This document shows positions 50,536 through 59,674 of a stretch of DNA of 64,000 bases, in pieces (within the stretch, counting starts at the first letter, position 1; each line of letters starts with the position of its first letter). The notes under the pieces are model-generated. The model saw only the letters and a list, made by a program, of their open reading frames with translations, was not told where the DNA came from and searched no databases. The stretch covers positions 95,658-159,657 of the forward strand of contig NZ_FNIV01000004.1 of assembly GCF_900104135.1 (NCBI RefSeq), given 5' to 3'. This DNA is from Halomonas shengliensis (GTDB lineage Bacteria; Pseudomonadota; Gammaproteobacteria; Pseudomonadales; Halomonadaceae). Position numbers and translations under genes: made by a program.

Positions 50536-52442
50536 GCCGGTGGCGGGAAGCTCACATCGAAGCCGCGGGCGTCGAGCTGGCGGATCTCGCGGGGGCGGCC
50601 CTGGTCGTCGAAGTCCACCAGGCCGATCCCGCTGCCGTTCCAGAGCCGCTCCCCGGCCTTGGCGCGATCCGGATCGCGGGGCGTGATGGCCAGGCGGCGG
50701 CGCTTGGTGAACCAGTTGAGCGGTGAGCGGGGCGAGTAGAGCCAGCGGTTCAGGCGGTCGAACCAGTCGAGCAGGGTGTCGGGGAAGGCATTCTTGATGC
50801 CGCTGGAGGTGATCTGCCACAGCCGCGGCCCCTGGCGGCGCTGGCGGATGCGGATGTCGTAGGCGAAGGAGTAGTGCACGTCGCCGGAGAGGATGACGTA
50901 GTTCCCCGGGGTGCGCGAGTGGCGGAAGATGTTGAGCAGCACGCTGGCCGCCCCGCGGTGGGCCATCCAGTTCTCGGCGTCCACCAGCAGTGGCTTGCCG
51001 GCCAGGGTGAAGAGCTTCTGCACCACCTCGATCAGCTTGACCCCGAACATCGGCGCCGGCGAGACGATGATCACCGAACGGTGGTGGAGCAGCGCCTGCT
51101 GGAAGTCGCTCAGCGCCTCCCAGTCCATCAGCCCCGAGGGGCGCCTGGGGCTCCTCTCGCTGCGCCAGCGCCGGGTGCGGGTGTCGAGCACCACCAGCGG
51201 TGGCTCGCCGGGGATCTCGTACTCCCATCCCTCGAAGCGCAGCAGGTCCCGGATCAGGGCGTCCCACGCCACGGCGTCGAGCCAGCCGTCGCCGGTCGCG
51301 GCGCGCTCCAGGGGCTCGACGGCCGCCTCCAGCGGCTCGGCCAGGCGCTCGGGGTCGTTGCCCCAGCCCTGGAAGAGCAGGTAGCCGAGCAGGGCGTTGC
51401 CGATGATGCGCCGCGAGAAGGGGTGGCCGTAGGCGGTGCGCTCCCAGTCGGCGGTGAGGTTCCAGTCGTCGGTGATGTCGTGGTCGTCGAAGATCATCAG
51501 GGTCGGCAGCCGCGCCAGCAGGCGCGCGGCGGCGGGCAGCCCGGCCACGAAGCGCTCGATCACCTCGCGCTGCTCGGCGAACAGCGCGGCATGCCGGTCA
51601 TCCAGCGCGGGCGTGGCCACCTCGATCAGCTCCCAGGGCGTGGGTGACCACACCAGCAGGTACATGGCCGCCACCTCGGCGAAGGTGGCTAGGTGGTTGC
51701 GGGCATTGGCGGAGGTGAACACCGGCTTGCGCACCCCGCCGAAGAAGCGCTCGCGCAGGTTCTCGCTGCTCTCGACATCGGGCAGCAGCGACTCGCGATC
51801 GTAGTAGTGGGCGGCCTCGCCATGCAGCGCGCGGCTGTCGGCCACCACGGCGCCCTCCAGCGGCTCGTCGAACAGCCCCAGGCGGCGGATCAGGGCGTGG
51901 ATGGCCACCAGCATGGGGCCGGCGACGTCGTCGGCGTAGACCTGGTCGCCGGTCATCAACAGCCAGGCGGGGCGCTCCTCGGGGGCCGTGCGACGCTCGG
52001 CCAGCCACGCCTCGGCGCGTACCAGGCCGTCGCCGCCGTCGTGGTGGGGCTTGCGGCAGGAGCCGTGCAGCAGCCGGTGGTGGCGGCCGGCCAGCACGAA
52101 GGTGGGCAGCGCGCCGTCGGCCTCGAGCAGGTGGGGGGCCCAGTCGGCGATGCCGCTCGCGCGCTCGCCCTCCTGTACGCAGAGGTCGTAGGCGACCAGA
52201 GTGTCGGTCGGCAGCGGGGTTTCCAGCGGCAGGTCGATCAGGTGCAGCCAGGCGTGGCGGCCCAGCGGTACCCGCCGGCAGTGGGCGTCGAGAGGCAGCC
52301 GTCGCGTCGCCTCGCCGGCCGGGGTGAGGGCGAGGGTCGGCGCGAGGGGGCGGCTCGCCGCCAGCCACAGCACCAGGCGGTCGGGGGTGAGGCGGCGCAG
52401 CAGCGGGCCGGCGAGCACGGTGGGGAGGGAAGCGTCGTCCAT
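50520..52442 (-). CDS. PhoD-like metallophosphatase
   Basis: A 640-residue phosphatase of the PhoD-like superfamily. Metal-site segments visible are HGSCRKPHHD, MTGDQVYADD, MIFDDHDITDDWN and LSGDVHYSFAY, in the expected order, indicating an intact dinuclear or Fe/Ca site. No signal peptide or Tat motif is visible at the N-terminus (MDDASLPTVLAGPLLRR), unlike exported PhoD, so it may be cytoplasmic or act on internal phosphodiesters. It is divergent from the ABC importer, across the Pho-box region at 52606-52659. The gene lies convergent with pgpA. Confidence 0.87.
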   Translation of the reverse strand: MDDASLPTVLAGPLLRRLTPDRLVLWLAASRPLAPTLALTPAGEATRRLPLDAHCRRVPLGRHAWLHLIDLPLETPLPTDTLVAYDLCVQEGERASGIADWAPHLLEADGALPTFVLAGRHHRLLHGSCRKPHHDGGDGLVRAEAWLAERRTAPEERPAWLLMTGDQVYADDVAGPMLVAIHALIRRLGLFDEPLEGAVVADSRALHGEAAHYYDRESLLPDVESSENLRERFFGGVRKPVFTSANARNHLATFAEVAAMYLLVWSPTPWELIEVATPALDDRHAALFAEQREVIERFVAGLPAAARLLARLPTLMIFDDHDITDDWNLTADWERTAYGHPFSRRIIGNALLGYLLFQGWGNDPERLAEPLEAAVEPLERAATGDGWLDAVAWDALIRDLLRFEGWEYEIPGEPPLVVLDTRTRRWRSERSPRRPSGLMDWEALSDFQQALLHHRSVIIVSPAPMFGVKLIEVVQKLFTLAGKPLLVDAENWMAHRGAASVLLNIFRHSRTPGNYVILSGDVHYSFAYDIRIRQRRQGPRLWQITSSGIKNAFPDTLLDWFDRLNRWLYSPRSPLNWFTKRRRLAITPRDPDRAKAGERLWNGSGIGLVDFDDQGRPREIRQLDARGFDVSFPPPAHEEG

Positions 52443-52605
52443 GGGCGAGGTCGTCTGCGATTTCCTTGGGGCACCCCGTCACCGACAGGCGCGCGGGGTC
52501 GAGGTTCCACCCTCGCCGATGCAACACACCTCGGCAAGCGTCGCGTTGAGGCGCCTCACTGGCGCGGTGCGGGGAATCGCCTACAGTGGAGATTCAGGTT
52601 GAACG

Positions 52606-52659
52606 GTCATGCAAGCGTCATGCGGGTGTCATCCGGCCGTCATGGCCGGGCGCCATAAG
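52606..52659 (+). promoter_or_regulatory. Probable PhoB-dependent promoter: four 11-base-spaced GTCAT repeats and a -10
   Basis: GTCAT occurs at 52606, 52617, 52628 and 52639, each exactly 11 bases apart, the spacing of PhoB half-sites (CTGTCAT-N4). The best pair is TGTCAT-CCGGC-CGTCAT (52627-52643). Ten bases after the last repeat lies CATAAG (52654-52659), a -10-like hexamer where one is expected in Pho promoters. Orientation points to the importer operon starting at 52739. Confidence 0.75.
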
Positions 52660-52738
52660 GGGAAGGCGCGTCGCACCCGCTACGGCGTCGGACCTCGTCT
52701 CGCCAGTACGGACCTCGTCACACAAGGAGAACTCGCCC

Positions 52739-53857
52739 ATGTCGATCACCCGTCGCCGCTTCCTGCAGGGCTCGCTGGCCGCCGGCGCGGCCGCCACGCT
52801 GCCCACCCCCTTCTACATCAACCGGGCGCTGGCCCAGCAGGAGCCGCTGCGCATCTACGCCTGGGCGGGCTACTTCAACGACGCCATGCTGGCCGACTTC
52901 ACCGACAAGACCGGCATCCCCGCCACCTTCACCCCCTACGGCACCAACGACGAGCTGATGAACTCGCTGCGCGCCAGCGCCGGCGAGGGCTTCGACGTGA
53001 TCATGCCCACCGTGGACCGGGTGCCGGGCTACCTGGACTACGATCTGATCCAGCCCCTGGACGAGTCGCGCATCCACTGGGACGGCGCCCTGGAGAGCGC
53101 CATCCAGGGCTCCGAGGTGGGCGGCGTGGTGGATGGTAAGCGCTACTTCGCGCCCAGCGACTGGGGCACCGAGGCGATCACCTGGCACCGCCGCTACGCC
53201 GACATCGACCGCGCCAACCTCAGCTACGCCGACCTGTGGAATCCCGAGCACGGCCAGGGCGTGACGGTGCGCGGTCACTCGGCGCTGGTGGGCATCGGCC
53301 TGTGGCTGGAGCGCGAGGGGCGCCTGCCGCGGCCACTGCTGGATTCCTACGCCAGCGAGGAGGCGATGCGCGCCAACTTCGACGTCATCCTCGAGGAGGC
53401 GATCAAGCACAAGGCGATGCTGGTGCAGTTCTGGAACACCGAGAACGAGGCCCAGGCCGCCTTCCGCACCAACGGCGCCATCATCGGCCAGACCTGGGAC
53501 TCCACCGCCTTCCGCCTGCAGCAGGAGGGCGACGACATCGCCTACGGCGCGCCGAAGGAGGGCGCCCTGGCGTGGATGGAGGGCTTCGTGATCCCCAAGA
53601 ACGCCCGCAACCCGGACGCCGTCTACGAGCTGATCAACTGGTACTACACCCCCGAGGCGGGCGCCATGTTCGTGGAGGCCACCGGCTACAACTCCACCTC
53701 CAGGGGGGCCACCGAGCTGCTGCCCGAGGCGACCCGGCGCTTCTTCACCGAGTCCTACACCGAGCAGGACCTCGAGAACCTGTGGTGGTGGCCGATCCAG
53801 GAGCCCTGGTACGTGGCGCTGCGCAACGAGTACCAGGATCGCTACCTGTCCGCCTGA
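52739..53857 (+). CDS. PotD-like ABC transporter substrate-binding protein, Tat-exported
   Basis: A 372-residue binding protein of the spermidine/putrescine (COG0687) type with a twin-arginine signal (ITRRRFLQG) and cleavage near RALAQQ. The mature chain starts LRIYAWAGYFNDAMLADFTDKTG, the usual PotD/F opening. Ligand could be a polyamine, but residues that cage the amines cannot be judged here. ATG at 52739 has AAGGAG nine bases upstream. It is the first gene of a four-gene ABC operon behind a probable PhoB promoter, which would be unusual for plain polyamine uptake and points to a phosphorus-containing amine such as a phosphonate or phosphoester. Confidence 0.88.
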   Translation: MSITRRRFLQGSLAAGAAATLPTPFYINRALAQQEPLRIYAWAGYFNDAMLADFTDKTGIPATFTPYGTNDELMNSLRASAGEGFDVIMPTVDRVPGYLDYDLIQPLDESRIHWDGALESAIQGSEVGGVVDGKRYFAPSDWGTEAITWHRRYADIDRANLSYADLWNPEHGQGVTVRGHSALVGIGLWLEREGRLPRPLLDSYASEEAMRANFDVILEEAIKHKAMLVQFWNTENEAQAAFRTNGAIIGQTWDSTAFRLQQEGDDIAYGAPKEGALAWMEGFVIPKNARNPDAVYELINWYYTPEAGAMFVEATGYNSTSRGATELLPEATRRFFTESYTEQDLENLWWWPIQEPWYVALRNEYQDRYLSA

Positions 53858-53881
53858 CGGATGCCTGGCCGCGAGGTGACC

Positions 53882-55036
53882 ATGGACGGCAGTGTCCGCC
53901 TGGAGGAGGTGGTGATGCGCTTCGGCGACTTCACCGCCATCGACAAGACGTCGCTGACCATCGGCTCGGGGGAGTTCTTCAGCTTCCTCGGGCCCTCGGG
54001 ATGCGGCAAGACCACCCTGCTCAACATGGTCAGCGGCTTCCTGACCCCGAGCGAGGGGCAGGTGCTGATCGGCGGCGAGCCCATGGCCGGGGTGCCGGTG
54101 AATCGCCGTCCCACGGCGATGATCTTCCAGAACCTGGCGCTCTTCCCGCTGATGACGGTGTTCGACAACATCGAGTTCGGCCTGGAGGTGCGCGGGGTCG
54201 ACCGCCGCACCCGGCGCGCCACCGCCGAGCGCCTGCTGGCGCTGGTGGCCCTGGAGGGCAGCGGACCCAAGCGCATCGACGAGCTCTCCGGCGGCCAGAA
54301 GCAGCGCGTGGCGATCGCCCGGGCGCTGGCGGTGGAGCCGCGGGTGCTGTTGCTCGACGAGCCGCTCTCGGCGCTGGACCTCAAGCTGCGCCAGCACATG
54401 CGCAGCGAGCTCAAGGCGATCCAGCGCAAGACCGGCATCACCTTCATCTACATCACCCATGACCAGGGCGAGGCGCTGACCATGTCCGACCGGGTGGCGG
54501 TGATGTCGGCGGGGCGCCTGCAGCAGGTGGCCGATCCGGTGACCCTCTACCGCCAGCCCGCCACCGGCTTCGTGGCCGCCTTCGTCGGCGAGAACAACCG
54601 CATCGAGGCCAGGGTGATCGAGCGCCTGGGCGAGCGGGTGCGCCTGGATGCCGGTGCCCTGGGTGAGCTGGAGGGGCGCGTGGGCGAGGAGGCGGGGCTC
54701 GGCGTCGGCGTGGAGGTGGCGCTCTACCTGCGCCCCGAGCAGCTGCGCCCGGTGGCCGCCGATGCCGGCGGCATGACCCTTCCCGCGCGGGTCGAGTCGG
54801 TGAGCTTCGAGGGCGCCTGGCTGATGGTGGCGGCACGCCTCGAGGGCTCCGGCGAGGTGCTGCGCATGCAGCTCGGCAGCGAGGTGTCGCGCCGCTTCGC
54901 CGATGCCCTCGCCCCCGGCGAGGCGATCACCCTGGGCTTTGATCCCGCCGAGACGGTGGTGCTGCCCCGGGATGACGGCCCGCGGGTGGACGCCGAGACC
55001 GGCGAGGTGGTGGAGGCGAGCGATGAGCATCGCTAG
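53882..55036 (+). CDS. PotA-like ABC transporter ATP-binding protein
   Basis: A 384-residue importer ATPase. Walker A GPSGCGKTT, signature LSGGQKQR, Walker B VLLLDEPLSALD and H-loop THDQGEAL are intact; the C-terminal third is a TOBE-type regulatory domain. I chose ATG at 53882, with GAGGT five bases upstream, over the ATG at 53861, which has none. It energises the two permeases encoded next, the first of which starts 14 bases before this gene ends. Confidence 0.9.
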   Translation: MDGSVRLEEVVMRFGDFTAIDKTSLTIGSGEFFSFLGPSGCGKTTLLNMVSGFLTPSEGQVLIGGEPMAGVPVNRRPTAMIFQNLALFPLMTVFDNIEFGLEVRGVDRRTRRATAERLLALVALEGSGPKRIDELSGGQKQRVAIARALAVEPRVLLLDEPLSALDLKLRQHMRSELKAIQRKTGITFIYITHDQGEALTMSDRVAVMSAGRLQQVADPVTLYRQPATGFVAAFVGENNRIEARVIERLGERVRLDAGALGELEGRVGEEAGLGVGVEVALYLRPEQLRPVAADAGGMTLPARVESVSFEGAWLMVAARLEGSGEVLRMQLGSEVSRRFADALAPGEAITLGFDPAETVVLPRDDGPRVDAETGEVVEASDEHR

Positions 55037-55916
55037 GCAGCTCGCCGCGCGCTTCGGCGGCCCGCTGACGGCGGCGATCCTCGCCCTGCTGGGGATCTGG
55101 CTGATCCTGATGGTGACCCTGCCGCAGCTGCAGATGATCGACTACTCGCTGCGCCCCAACCTGCTGCCCGACCAGCGCGGCGGTCCCGAGGATGGCTGGA
55201 CGCTTGCCAACTACGCCACCCTGTTCGCCAACGACATCCACCGCGCGATCTTCCTCAAGACGCTGTGGTCCAGCGTGCTGGTGACCCTGCTCACGCTCGG
55301 CGTCAGCTACCCGCTGGCCTGGTACCTGGCCAAGGTGGCCACCCCGCGGCAGGCGGCGCTGTGCCTGCTGCTGCTGATCATCCCCTTCTGGATCAACGAG
55401 ATCCTGCGCACCTACTCGTGGTTCATCCTGCTCGCCTTCCGCGGCCCGCTCAACGAGCTGCTGATGATGCTGGGGCTGATCGACCGTCCCATCCGCTTCC
55501 TCAGCGGCGACGCCGGGGTGATGGTGGGCATGGTCTACGCCTACATCCTGTTCATGGTGTTCCCGGTCTACAACGCCATCGAGAGCCTCGACGACAACCA
55601 GGTGCGCGCCGCCCGGGACCTCGGCGCCGGTACCCTGCGCACCCATCGGCGCATCGTCATCCCCCACGCCAAGCCTGGCATCGCCACCGGCTGCATCATG
55701 ACCTTCATGCTGGCCGCCGGCAGCTACGCGGTGCCGGCGCTGCTCGGCTCGCCGGGCAGCCGCTGGTTCACCCAGATCATCTACAACTGGTTCTTCGAGG
55801 GCGGCAACTGGAACCAGGGGGCGGCCTACGCCTTCCTGCTGCTGGTGCTGTGCATCGGCTTCATGTCGCTGGTGATGAAGGTGTTCAAGGTGGGACTGGG
55901 AGACATCGCCAAATGA
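55023..55916 (+). CDS. PotB-like ABC transporter permease
   Basis: A 297-residue permease with six helices and the EAA loop RAARDLGAGTLRTHRRIVIPHAKPG. ATG at 55023 overlaps the ATPase gene by 14 bases and has GGAG seven bases upstream. It pairs with the following PotC-like subunit, with which it shares a four-base ATGA overlap. Confidence 0.9.
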   Translation: MSIARQLAARFGGPLTAAILALLGIWLILMVTLPQLQMIDYSLRPNLLPDQRGGPEDGWTLANYATLFANDIHRAIFLKTLWSSVLVTLLTLGVSYPLAWYLAKVATPRQAALCLLLLIIPFWINEILRTYSWFILLAFRGPLNELLMMLGLIDRPIRFLSGDAGVMVGMVYAYILFMVFPVYNAIESLDDNQVRAARDLGAGTLRTHRRIVIPHAKPGIATGCIMTFMLAAGSYAVPALLGSPGSRWFTQIIYNWFFEGGNWNQGAAYAFLLLVLCIGFMSLVMKVFKVGLGDIAK

Positions 55917-56719
55917 GTTCGCAACGGCTGCTGGGCTGGGGCCTGCGCTTCTACGTGGTGGTGTTCTTCGGCTACCTCTTCCTGCCGCTCGCCATCATGG
56001 CCGCGGCCACCTTCAACGACAGCCGCTTCCCCACCGTGACCCCCTGGGACGGCACCACCCTGCGCTGGTTCGGCGAACTGGCCGAGGATGGCGCCATGTG
56101 GCAGGCGCTCGCCAACAGCGCCCTGGTCGCCGTCGGCGTGCTGCTGCTGGCGGTACCCATCGGCATCGCCACCGCGCTGTTCCTCAACACCGTCTCGAGC
56201 CGTGCCAAGCCCTTCCTCTACGCACTGATCCTCTCGCCGCTGCTCACCCCCGGGGTGATCATCGGCATCTCGACGCTGATCTTCTGGCGCCAGTGGGGCG
56301 TGGGCGGCGGCATCTTCCTCACCGTGGTGGGCCAGGCCACCTTCATCGCCGCCTACGTGATGCTGATGGTCACCGCCCGGCTGCAGCGCTTCGACCGCAC
56401 CCTGGAGCGCGCCGCCCTGGACCTGGGTGCCACCCCCTGGCAGGCGTTCCGGCGCATCCTGCTGCCGTTCCTCAAGCCGGCGATCCTCTCGGCGGGGGTG
56501 ATCGCCTTCCTGCAGTCGTTCGAGAACTACAACACCACCCTGTTCGTGGTGGGCTACGACACCACCCTGACGGTCTACATCGCCTCCAAGGTGCGCACCG
56601 GCCTGACCCCGGCGGTCAACGCCCTGGGGCTGATCCTGATCCTGGTCACGGTGCTGCTGGCGGCGGCCTACGAGTTCAAGCGACGCCGCGAGGCCGCACG
56701 ACTGGTGAAGGGGGTGTGA
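55913..56719 (+). CDS. PotC-like ABC transporter permease
   Basis: A 268-residue permease with six helices and the EAA loop RAALDLGATPWQAFRRILLPFLKPA. FENYNTTLFVVGY is a characteristic PotC/PotI segment. Its start overlaps the previous stop (ATGA). It ends the Pho-box operon; the CDF gene starts 38 bases later and could be read through. Confidence 0.9.
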   Translation: MSSQRLLGWGLRFYVVVFFGYLFLPLAIMAAATFNDSRFPTVTPWDGTTLRWFGELAEDGAMWQALANSALVAVGVLLLAVPIGIATALFLNTVSSRAKPFLYALILSPLLTPGVIIGISTLIFWRQWGVGGGIFLTVVGQATFIAAYVMLMVTARLQRFDRTLERAALDLGATPWQAFRRILLPFLKPAILSAGVIAFLQSFENYNTTLFVVGYDTTLTVYIASKVRTGLTPAVNALGLILILVTVLLAAAYEFKRRREAARLVKGV

Positions 56720-56757
56720 TCCCTGCGCTATGCTGGGGCCCGCCACAGGAGGGCCCC

Positions 56758-57654
56758 ATGTCCCACGATCATGCCCATGACCACGCCCATCACGCCCACG
56801 ACAGCCGGCGCCGGTTGAGCTGGGCGATCCTGCTTACCGGCGGCTTCATGGTCGCCGAGGTGGTGGGCGGCATCGTCTCCGGCTCGCTGGCGCTGCTGGC
56901 CGACGCCGGCCATATGCTGACCGACACCGCCGCCCTGGCGCTGGCCTGGTTCGCCGCCTGGATCAGCCAGCGGCCCGCGGACGGTCGGCGCAGCTACGGC
57001 TACCACCGGGTGCAGACCCTGGCCGCCTTCGTCAACGGCATCACCCTGATCGCCATCGTGGTGTGGATCGCCATCGAGGCGCTGCGCCGCTTCCTCGCGC
57101 CGGTGGAGGTGATGGGCGGCACCATGCTGACCATCGCCGTGCTGGGGCTGGTGGTGAACCTGGTGGTGTTCGCCATCCTCCACGGCGGCGATCGCGACAA
57201 CCTCAACATGCGCGGGGCCGCCCTGCACGTGCTGGGCGACCTGCTGGGCTCGGTGGCGGCCATCGTCGCCGCCGTGGTGATACTGGCCACCGGCTGGACC
57301 CCCATCGACCCGCTGCTGTCGCTGCTGGTGGCGGCGCTGATCCTGAGGAGCGCCTGGAAGCTCACCCGCGAGGCGGGGCATATCCTGCTGGAGGGCTCGC
57401 CCGAGGATCCCGATGCCGCGACCCTGCGCCGGGAGATCCCCGCGGCGTTGCCGGCGGTGCAGGACGTCCACCACGTGCATGTCTGGTCGCTGACCCCGGC
57501 GCGTCACCTGGTCTCGCTGCATGCCGCGGTGGCGGCGGGGGAGGATCGCCAGGCGACCCTGGTGGCGATCAAGGCGCTGCTGGTGGAGCGCTACGGCATC
57601 CGCCACGCCACCATCCAGGTCGAGGCGCCGGGCGACTGCGCCGACGAGGCCTAG
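56758..57654 (+). CDS. CDF-family cation efflux protein (ZitB/CzcD-like)
   Basis: A 298-residue exporter with six helices and a His-rich N-terminus (HDHAHDHAHHAHD) as in ZitB and CzcD. The metal site is intact: AGHMLTD in helix 2 and HVLGDLLGS in helix 5, each giving a His and an Asp. The cytoplasmic C-terminal domain (about 205-290) has VHHVHVWSL. It exports Zn2+ or related divalent cations by proton antiport. ATG at 56758 has AGGAGGG upstream, the best ribosome site nearby. It is convergent with the histidine kinase gene, overlapping by four bases. Confidence 0.92.
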   Translation: MSHDHAHDHAHHAHDSRRRLSWAILLTGGFMVAEVVGGIVSGSLALLADAGHMLTDTAALALAWFAAWISQRPADGRRSYGYHRVQTLAAFVNGITLIAIVVWIAIEALRRFLAPVEVMGGTMLTIAVLGLVVNLVVFAILHGGDRDNLNMRGAALHVLGDLLGSVAAIVAAVVILATGWTPIDPLLSLLVAALILRSAWKLTREAGHILLEGSPEDPDAATLRREIPAALPAVQDVHHVHVWSLTPARHLVSLHAAVAAGEDRQATLVAIKALLVERYGIRHATIQVEAPGDCADEA

Positions 57655-59006
57655 CCCGGGTCTCGCTCGCGCAGCGGGCTCGCTGGCAGCCGAACCCGCG
57701 CGGCCAGTCCGCCCAGCGCCGAGCGCGCAAGCGTAAGCTCGCCGCCGTGCAGCGCCACCAGCTCGCCGACGATGGCAAGCCCCAGGCCGCTCTGGGAACG
57801 CTGCTCGTCGAGCCGAGCGCCGCGCCCCAGGGCCGCCTGGCGCTGGGCCTCGTCCATGCCGGGGCCGTCGTCCTCCACCGCCAGCCACACCCCGTCCTCC
57901 GCTTCGCCGCCGTCGAGGCGCACCTCGCGTGACGCCCAGCGCAGGGCGTTGTCGAGCAGGTTACCGGCCAGCTCCTGCAGGTCCTGAGGATCCAGGCGCA
58001 CGCGCAGGGTGGCGGGCAGTGCCACCCTGAGCACGATACCGCGTCGCTCGGCCAGGCGCCCCAGTCCCTCGACGATGGGGGCGAGCACCTCGGCCACCGC
58101 CACCCGTGGCGCCAGGCCGGCGTCGCCCGCCGCCGTGGCCCGCGCCAGGTGGTGACGCACCGCGGCGTCGATGCGCGCGAGCTCCTCGCGCAGGCGCCCG
58201 CGCCGCGGCTCCTCGATGCCGTCGGCCAGGGTGGTCAGCACGCTGACCGGGGTCTTCAGGGCGTGGGCCAGGTTGCCGGCGGCGTGGCGGGCGTGGGCCA
58301 TCAGCCGGCGGTCGCGCTCCAGCACGCCGTTCATGGCCGCGGCCAGGCGGGCGAGCTCCTCGGGGAGGCGAGTGTCCAGGCGCTCGGCCTCGCCATCCTC
58401 CACCCGGCGAAGGTCGGCGCGCAGGCGGCGCAGCGGGGCCAGCCCCCAGCGGATCTGCAGCGCCAGGGCGGCCAGCAGCAGCGCGCCGAGGCCGGCCAGG
58501 GAGAGTGCCAGCAGGCGGTCGAAGCGGACGATCTCGCTGTCCAGCGACGCCCGGGAGATCGCCACGGCCACATGCAGCGGTGCGGCCAGCGGGGCGAGGC
58601 GGATGTCGCGTTCGATGGCGCGCAGCGGCGTGCCGCGCGGCCCCGTGAGGTCGCGGAAGGCGACCTCGGGGTGGGTGGCGGTGGCCAGGCGCTGGTCCCA
58701 CAGCGAGCGCGAGGCGAGGGTGTGCTCGCCGCCGTCGCTGGCCTGCCAGTACCAGCCCGAGAAGACCCGGCTGAAGCGCGGCTCGCCCAGGTCGCGCTGC
58801 AGCACCAGCTCGCCGGCGACCTCGTCCCAGGCCAGCCCGGCGACGACCACCCTGAGCAGCGACTCCAGCCGCTCGTCGAAGGCGGCGGTGGCGGTGGCCT
58901 CGACATGGCGGGAGAGGGCGATGCCGGCGAGGGGCAGCGAGACCAGCAGGATCGAAAGCGTCGCCAGCATCAGCCGGCTGGCCAGGGAAAGGCGACGTCG
59001 GGTCAT
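57651..59006 (-). CDS. PhoQ/QseC-type sensor histidine kinase
   Basis: A 451-residue kinase: helix at about 12-32, periplasmic sensor to about 163, second helix 164-185, HAMP, then the kinase core. The H-box is NLAHALKTPVSVL with H248, closer to PhoQ (LKTPL) than to the usual DLRTPL. N-box ELAGNLLDNALRWA, G1 VEDDGPGM and G2 SGLGLAIVGELV are intact. It phosphorylates the response regulator encoded just before it, with which it overlaps four bases (ATGA). The signal is unknown; a divalent cation or envelope cue is plausible from the PhoQ-like core and the PepSY neighbours. Confidence 0.9.
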   Translation of the reverse strand: MTRRRLSLASRLMLATLSILLVSLPLAGIALSRHVEATATAAFDERLESLLRVVVAGLAWDEVAGELVLQRDLGEPRFSRVFSGWYWQASDGGEHTLASRSLWDQRLATATHPEVAFRDLTGPRGTPLRAIERDIRLAPLAAPLHVAVAISRASLDSEIVRFDRLLALSLAGLGALLLAALALQIRWGLAPLRRLRADLRRVEDGEAERLDTRLPEELARLAAAMNGVLERDRRLMAHARHAAGNLAHALKTPVSVLTTLADGIEEPRRGRLREELARIDAAVRHHLARATAAGDAGLAPRVAVAEVLAPIVEGLGRLAERRGIVLRVALPATLRVRLDPQDLQELAGNLLDNALRWASREVRLDGGEAEDGVWLAVEDDGPGMDEAQRQAALGRGARLDEQRSQSGLGLAIVGELVALHGGELTLARSALGGLAARVRLPASPLRERDPG

Positions 59007-59674
59007 GGCGCGTCGTCGGTGTCGACCAGGCGGTAGCCCTGGCCGCGTCGGGTCTCGATGCGCGAAGCCCCCAGCTTGCGGCGCAGGCGGCTGATCTGCA
59101 CGTCGATGACGTTGGAGTCGGGTTCGTGGTCGCGGTCGTAGACGTGCTCGGCGAGCTCGCTGCGGCTGACCACCCGCGGGGCGGCGTGGGCCAGGTAGGC
59201 GAGCAGCCGCGACTCCTGGGCGGTGAGGCTGACCGGTCGCCCGGCCAGGGTGACGCTGCCGCTGTGGGTGTCGAAGGCCAGCTCGCCCACCCGGATCACC
59301 GGGTGGGCGTGGCCGTGGCGGCGGCGCACCAGTGCGTGGAGCCGGAAGAGGACCTCGGCGGTCTCGAAGGGCTTGGTCACGTAGTCGTCGGCGCCGGCGG
59401 AGAAGCCGGCGGCCTTGTCGGCCCAGCGGGTGCGGGCGGTGAGCACCAGCACCGGCAGCTCGAGGCCGTCCTCGCGCCACTCGGCGAGCCAGCGGCTGCC
59501 GTCGCCGTCGGGCAGGCCCAGGTCGAGGATCACCGCGTCGTAGGCCTCGGTGCGCACCAGGAAGTCCGCCTCGTCGCCGCTGGCGGTGTGCTCGAGCAGC
59601 AGGCCGGCATCCCCGAGCGCCTCGCCCAGCGCCTCGGCCAGCGCCGGGTCGTCCTCCACCAGCAGTACCTTCAC
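59003..59674 (-). CDS. OmpR/PhoP-family response regulator
   Basis: A 223-residue regulator with receiver domain (1-115; phosphorylated D51 in VILDLGLPDGDG, and the conserved TAR and K switch residues) and an OmpR winged helix (about 125-220). Start is GTG at 59674, overlapping the PepSY gene stop (GTGA), with AAGGAGG four bases upstream. It is the partner of the kinase encoded next. Likely targets are the PepSY genes flanking its promoter region. Confidence 0.92.
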   Translation of the reverse strand: MKVLLVEDDPALAEALGEALGDAGLLLEHTASGDEADFLVRTEAYDAVILDLGLPDGDGSRWLAEWREDGLELPVLVLTARTRWADKAAGFSAGADDYVTKPFETAEVLFRLHALVRRRHGHAHPVIRVGELAFDTHSGSVTLAGRPVSLTAQESRLLAYLAHAAPRVVSRSELAEHVYDRDHEPDSNVIDVQISRLRRKLGASRIETRRGQGYRLVDTDDAP

